Of a stretch of DNA of 64,000 nt, positions 62,188 to 64,000 are shown piece after piece (the first letter of the stretch is position 1; each line of letters starts with the position of its first letter). Location: positions 27,631 to 91,630 of the forward strand of contig JBBQJP010000014.1 in the NCBI GenBank assembly GCA_038326025.1, given 5' to 3'. The position numbers and the translations under genes are program-made. Under the pieces are notes generated by a model, which made no database searches, had not been told where the DNA came from, and saw only the letters and a program-made list of their open reading frames with translations. The stretch is from CAISIP01 sp038326025 (GTDB taxonomy: Bacteria; Pseudomonadota; Gammaproteobacteria; Burkholderiales; Burkholderiaceae_C).

Positions 62188-63548
62188 GGATCGATCTCGA
62201 CGGGTTCGGGCGCCAGGCTCGGCAAAAAAACATCGACAGGAAGTTCCGAGAAGCCCTGGGCCAGCCTTTCGGCGTCGACCTGCAGGGCCAGCGCGGCAGC
62301 CACATTGCCGTCATGCACCGCCTGCACGCGCGCCAGCACACTGGGCGGCAGCCACAGATGGTCCCGCGCGTCGACAAGCGCCGTGTGTGCGCCAGCGCGC
62401 GCCGTTTGCAGTGCAACGTCGGCACGCGCACACACTTGCGCGACCTGCGCCACACGGGCATCCACATGCCCCTGGCTGTAATGCCGGCGCGCACGGTCCG
62501 ACACGACGCGCAACATGACACTGCCCTGCCCCGCATCCGGGCTGCTGATGGCACGGGCAAGGGCCAACTTGCCCGCGCCGTCGCCCGGGTTGTCCGCCTG
62601 TGCCATGGTCTCGATGTCGAGCTGTTTTTCGAATGCCTTGACGGCACGGGCCAGCCACTGAAGATCAAGCGGACGGGCCAGGCCGACAGCTTCATCGCAC
62701 CACGCCACCAGCGCAGCGACCTGGTCGGGCCGTCCACCAAGCGCGTAGGGCAACAGCCACAGATCCCACGGCCCCACCTGCGCCGCCCCTCGGCTGGCCG
62801 CCTGCACCTGCAGCAGACCCACCAGCTTGCGCCATCGACGATCGGACACCGTCACTGCATGCTGCGCGCACCAGCGCCGCGCCTGGACCAGTTGCTCGAC
62901 GATGACCGCTGGCAACACGACGTGCCGCGCGCTGTCGCGCAGCGGCGCCAGGTCGCGGGCCTGCAGCCGCGGCCGCGCCTCGGCCGACGTCGCCGGCAAA
63001 GCCAGCAGCGTGGCGAAGCTGTCATCGGCAACCGGATGCACCGGAACACGCAGCAGGAAGCGGTCGTGAAAGGCCCGCAGCGATTCGTCGTCCGGGATAT
63101 CGTTGGTCGCGCCAACCACACTGAGCAAGGGCACTTTGATGCGTCCCGAACCGTTGTCGAATTCGCGTTCGTTAAGCAACGTGAGCAAGGCATTGAGGAT
63201 GGCCGAGTTGGCCTTGAACACCTCGTCGAGAAAGGCCACTTGCGCCGTAGGCAGGAAGCCGTCCGTCAACCGCTCGTAGCGGTCCAGCTCCAGCGCCTTG
63301 AGCGACAACGGGCCGAACAACTCCTCCGGCACCGAAAACCGTGTGAGCAGGCGCTCGAAGTACGGCGCGTCGGCAAAGACCGCGTGCAGTCGGCGCGCCA
63401 GTGCGCTCTTGGCCGTGCCGGGTGGCCCAATCAACAGCACATGCTCGCCCGCCAGCGCCGCCAGCAGCAGCAGGCGCACGGGCACATCACGCTCTAGCAG
63501 ATTGCGATCCAGATCGTCCAGCGCGTCGCGCAGCAGTTGACAGTCCAT
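62184..63548 (-). CDS. ravA: MoxR-type AAA+ ATPase RavA-like
   Basis: 454 residues. Walker A GPPGTAKS is at 41-48, Walker B VAFLDEVFKAN near 105, the MoxR sensor region ILNALLTLLNEREFDNG and VGATNDIP follow. The C-terminal region with the LARA-like part is present in length. It forms a chaperone-like complex with ViaA, encoded next and translationally coupled. Confidence 0.9.
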   Translation of the reverse strand: MDCQLLRDALDDLDRNLLERDVPVRLLLLAALAGEHVLLIGPPGTAKSALARRLHAVFADAPYFERLLTRFSVPEELFGPLSLKALELDRYERLTDGFLPTAQVAFLDEVFKANSAILNALLTLLNEREFDNGSGRIKVPLLSVVGATNDIPDDESLRAFHDRFLLRVPVHPVADDSFATLLALPATSAEARPRLQARDLAPLRDSARHVVLPAVIVEQLVQARRWCAQHAVTVSDRRWRKLVGLLQVQAASRGAAQVGPWDLWLLPYALGGRPDQVAALVAWCDEAVGLARPLDLQWLARAVKAFEKQLDIETMAQADNPGDGAGKLALARAISSPDAGQGSVMLRVVSDRARRHYSQGHVDARVAQVAQVCARADVALQTARAGAHTALVDARDHLWLPPSVLARVQAVHDGNVAAALALQVDAERLAQGFSELPVDVFLPSLAPEPVEIDP

Positions 63549-63712
63549 GCGCTATTTTGCGACCTTTGCGACGATTCCCGCGCGCCTTGGCCACGGCCCG
63601 GTGCCCGGCGCAGCTCCGCGCGCAGGCATTTGAGACAACACAAATCGGCTGCACACGCCGGCTATGATGGACCGAACCATACCGACACGGCGCCGTCAGG
63701 AGTCAAACACCC

Positions 63713-63865
63713 ATGAAGAAAATCGTCTCGCGAACCCTCATGGGGCTGCTGCTCTTGTTGCTGTTGGCCGCCGCCGCTCTGGCCTGGTACGCGCATGGCA
63801 AAAAGTCGCAGCGCAGCGGACAAATGATATTGACCGGTCTGCAGGCACCGGTCAACGTGCAGCCT
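63713..63865 (+). pseudogene. Penicillin-acylase-type gene, interrupted after 51 codons by an insertion sequence
   Basis: AGGAG precedes the ATG. The N-terminus is a membrane anchor (GLLLLLLLAAAALAWYA, about 11-27), then SQRSGQMILTGLQAPVNVQ, which matches the start of periplasmic penicillin/acyl-homoserine-lactone acylase proenzymes (usually followed by RDRxGVPHI). Homology stops at VNVQ near 63865, where the sequence becomes insertion-element-like. The open frame runs on only through unrelated sequence. The rest of the gene, if present, lies beyond the window. Confidence 0.65.
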
Positions 63866-64000
63866 TGTCCAACGAGGTATGAGCCTGAAGGAGGGGCGTA
63901 TTTCCAACGAGGTATGAGCCTGAGCGAGGAATCGGGGGGCAGGCGATGGTGGGTTGATCATCACAAGGATGGTGGTCAACATGGACGAGTCGAAGCTGTC
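63866..64000 (+). mobile_element. Left end of an insertion sequence (truncated by window)
   Basis: The element begins with TG at 63866. A 21-bp sequence starting TCCAACGAGG occurs at 63868-63888 and again at 63903-63923, 35 bp apart, as expected for transposase-binding sites near an IS terminus. A reading frame from 63969 (MVVNMDESKL) or ATG 63981 (MDESKL) begins at the right edge and resembles the start of integrase-core transposases common in Comamonadaceae. Family cannot be assigned without the rest. Confidence 0.65.
63981..64000 (+). CDS. Transposase N-terminus (partial, runs off window)
   Basis: Only MDESKL is visible, with a possible upstream start at 63969. It is the presumed transposase of the insertion sequence whose left end lies at 63866. 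Too short for confident classification. Confidence 0.4.

Noticed and set aside
63662..63982. Minus-strand open frame at the right edge
   Set aside because: It is antisense to the acylase fragment and the insertion sequence end and has no family features.

Overview
The window looks like chromosomal DNA of a betaproteobacterium of the order Burkholderiales, most likely a Comamonadaceae-type organism. The support is high GC, two Bug/TctC-type periplasmic binding proteins, a peritrichous/polar-type flgA-flgL order, a tryptophan dioxygenase-arylformamidase operon, the hemE-priA neighbourhood and a VF530-family protein. There are no rRNA or tRNA genes and no CRISPR array.

Layout. 1-12.1 kb: flagellar rod, hook and ring genes (flgA divergent from flgB to flgL) followed by an HDOD gene. 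12.2-20.6 kb: mostly minus-strand catabolic/uptake genes (cupin, aldehyde dehydrogenase, two Bug proteins, Ldh-type dehydrogenase, DctP-like protein, FAA hydrolase, VOC protein) with one LysR regulator. 20.9-29.0 kb: a MocR regulator divergent from two exporters, an aminotransferase, GST, PhzF and a dehydratase, then YgjP and YbaN. 29.2-31.0 kb: outer-membrane phospholipase A and a hemerythrin. 31.1-34.7 kb: tryptophan/kynurenine operon with an Lrp-type regulator. 34.8-49.1 kb: housekeeping and accessory genes (phosphatase, LysE, second hemerythrin, SDR, HD, creatininase, PLP enzyme, B12-radical SAM, AlaX, ScsB/DsbD, redoxin). 49.2-59.1 kb: hemE, priA, a GGDEF/EAL protein, an AEC transporter and rep helicase. 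59.2-63.5 kb: a PA2779/PA2778 pair and viaA/ravA. The right edge enters an insertion element.

The most unusual property is the number of broken genes in otherwise intact operons. flgB has an in-frame amber codon. alaX is split by a one-base frameshift at its domain boundary. A sugar-alcohol ABC transporter/kinase operon appears collapsed to the first 50 codons of its first gene and the last 29 of its last. A penicillin-acylase-type gene is interrupted by an insertion sequence at the right edge. Either this genome is losing functions or some of these are sequence errors.

Regulatory structure visible by eye includes FNR/DNR-type boxes placed about 40 bp from plausible start sites upstream of both hemerythrin genes, a 32-bp inverted repeat in the MocR intergenic region, spaced direct repeats in the kynurenine intergenic region, a 15-bp palindrome upstream of the VOC gene, and two DnaA-box matches between hemE and priA. 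All calls rest on reading the sequence and recalled family knowledge; no database search was possible.
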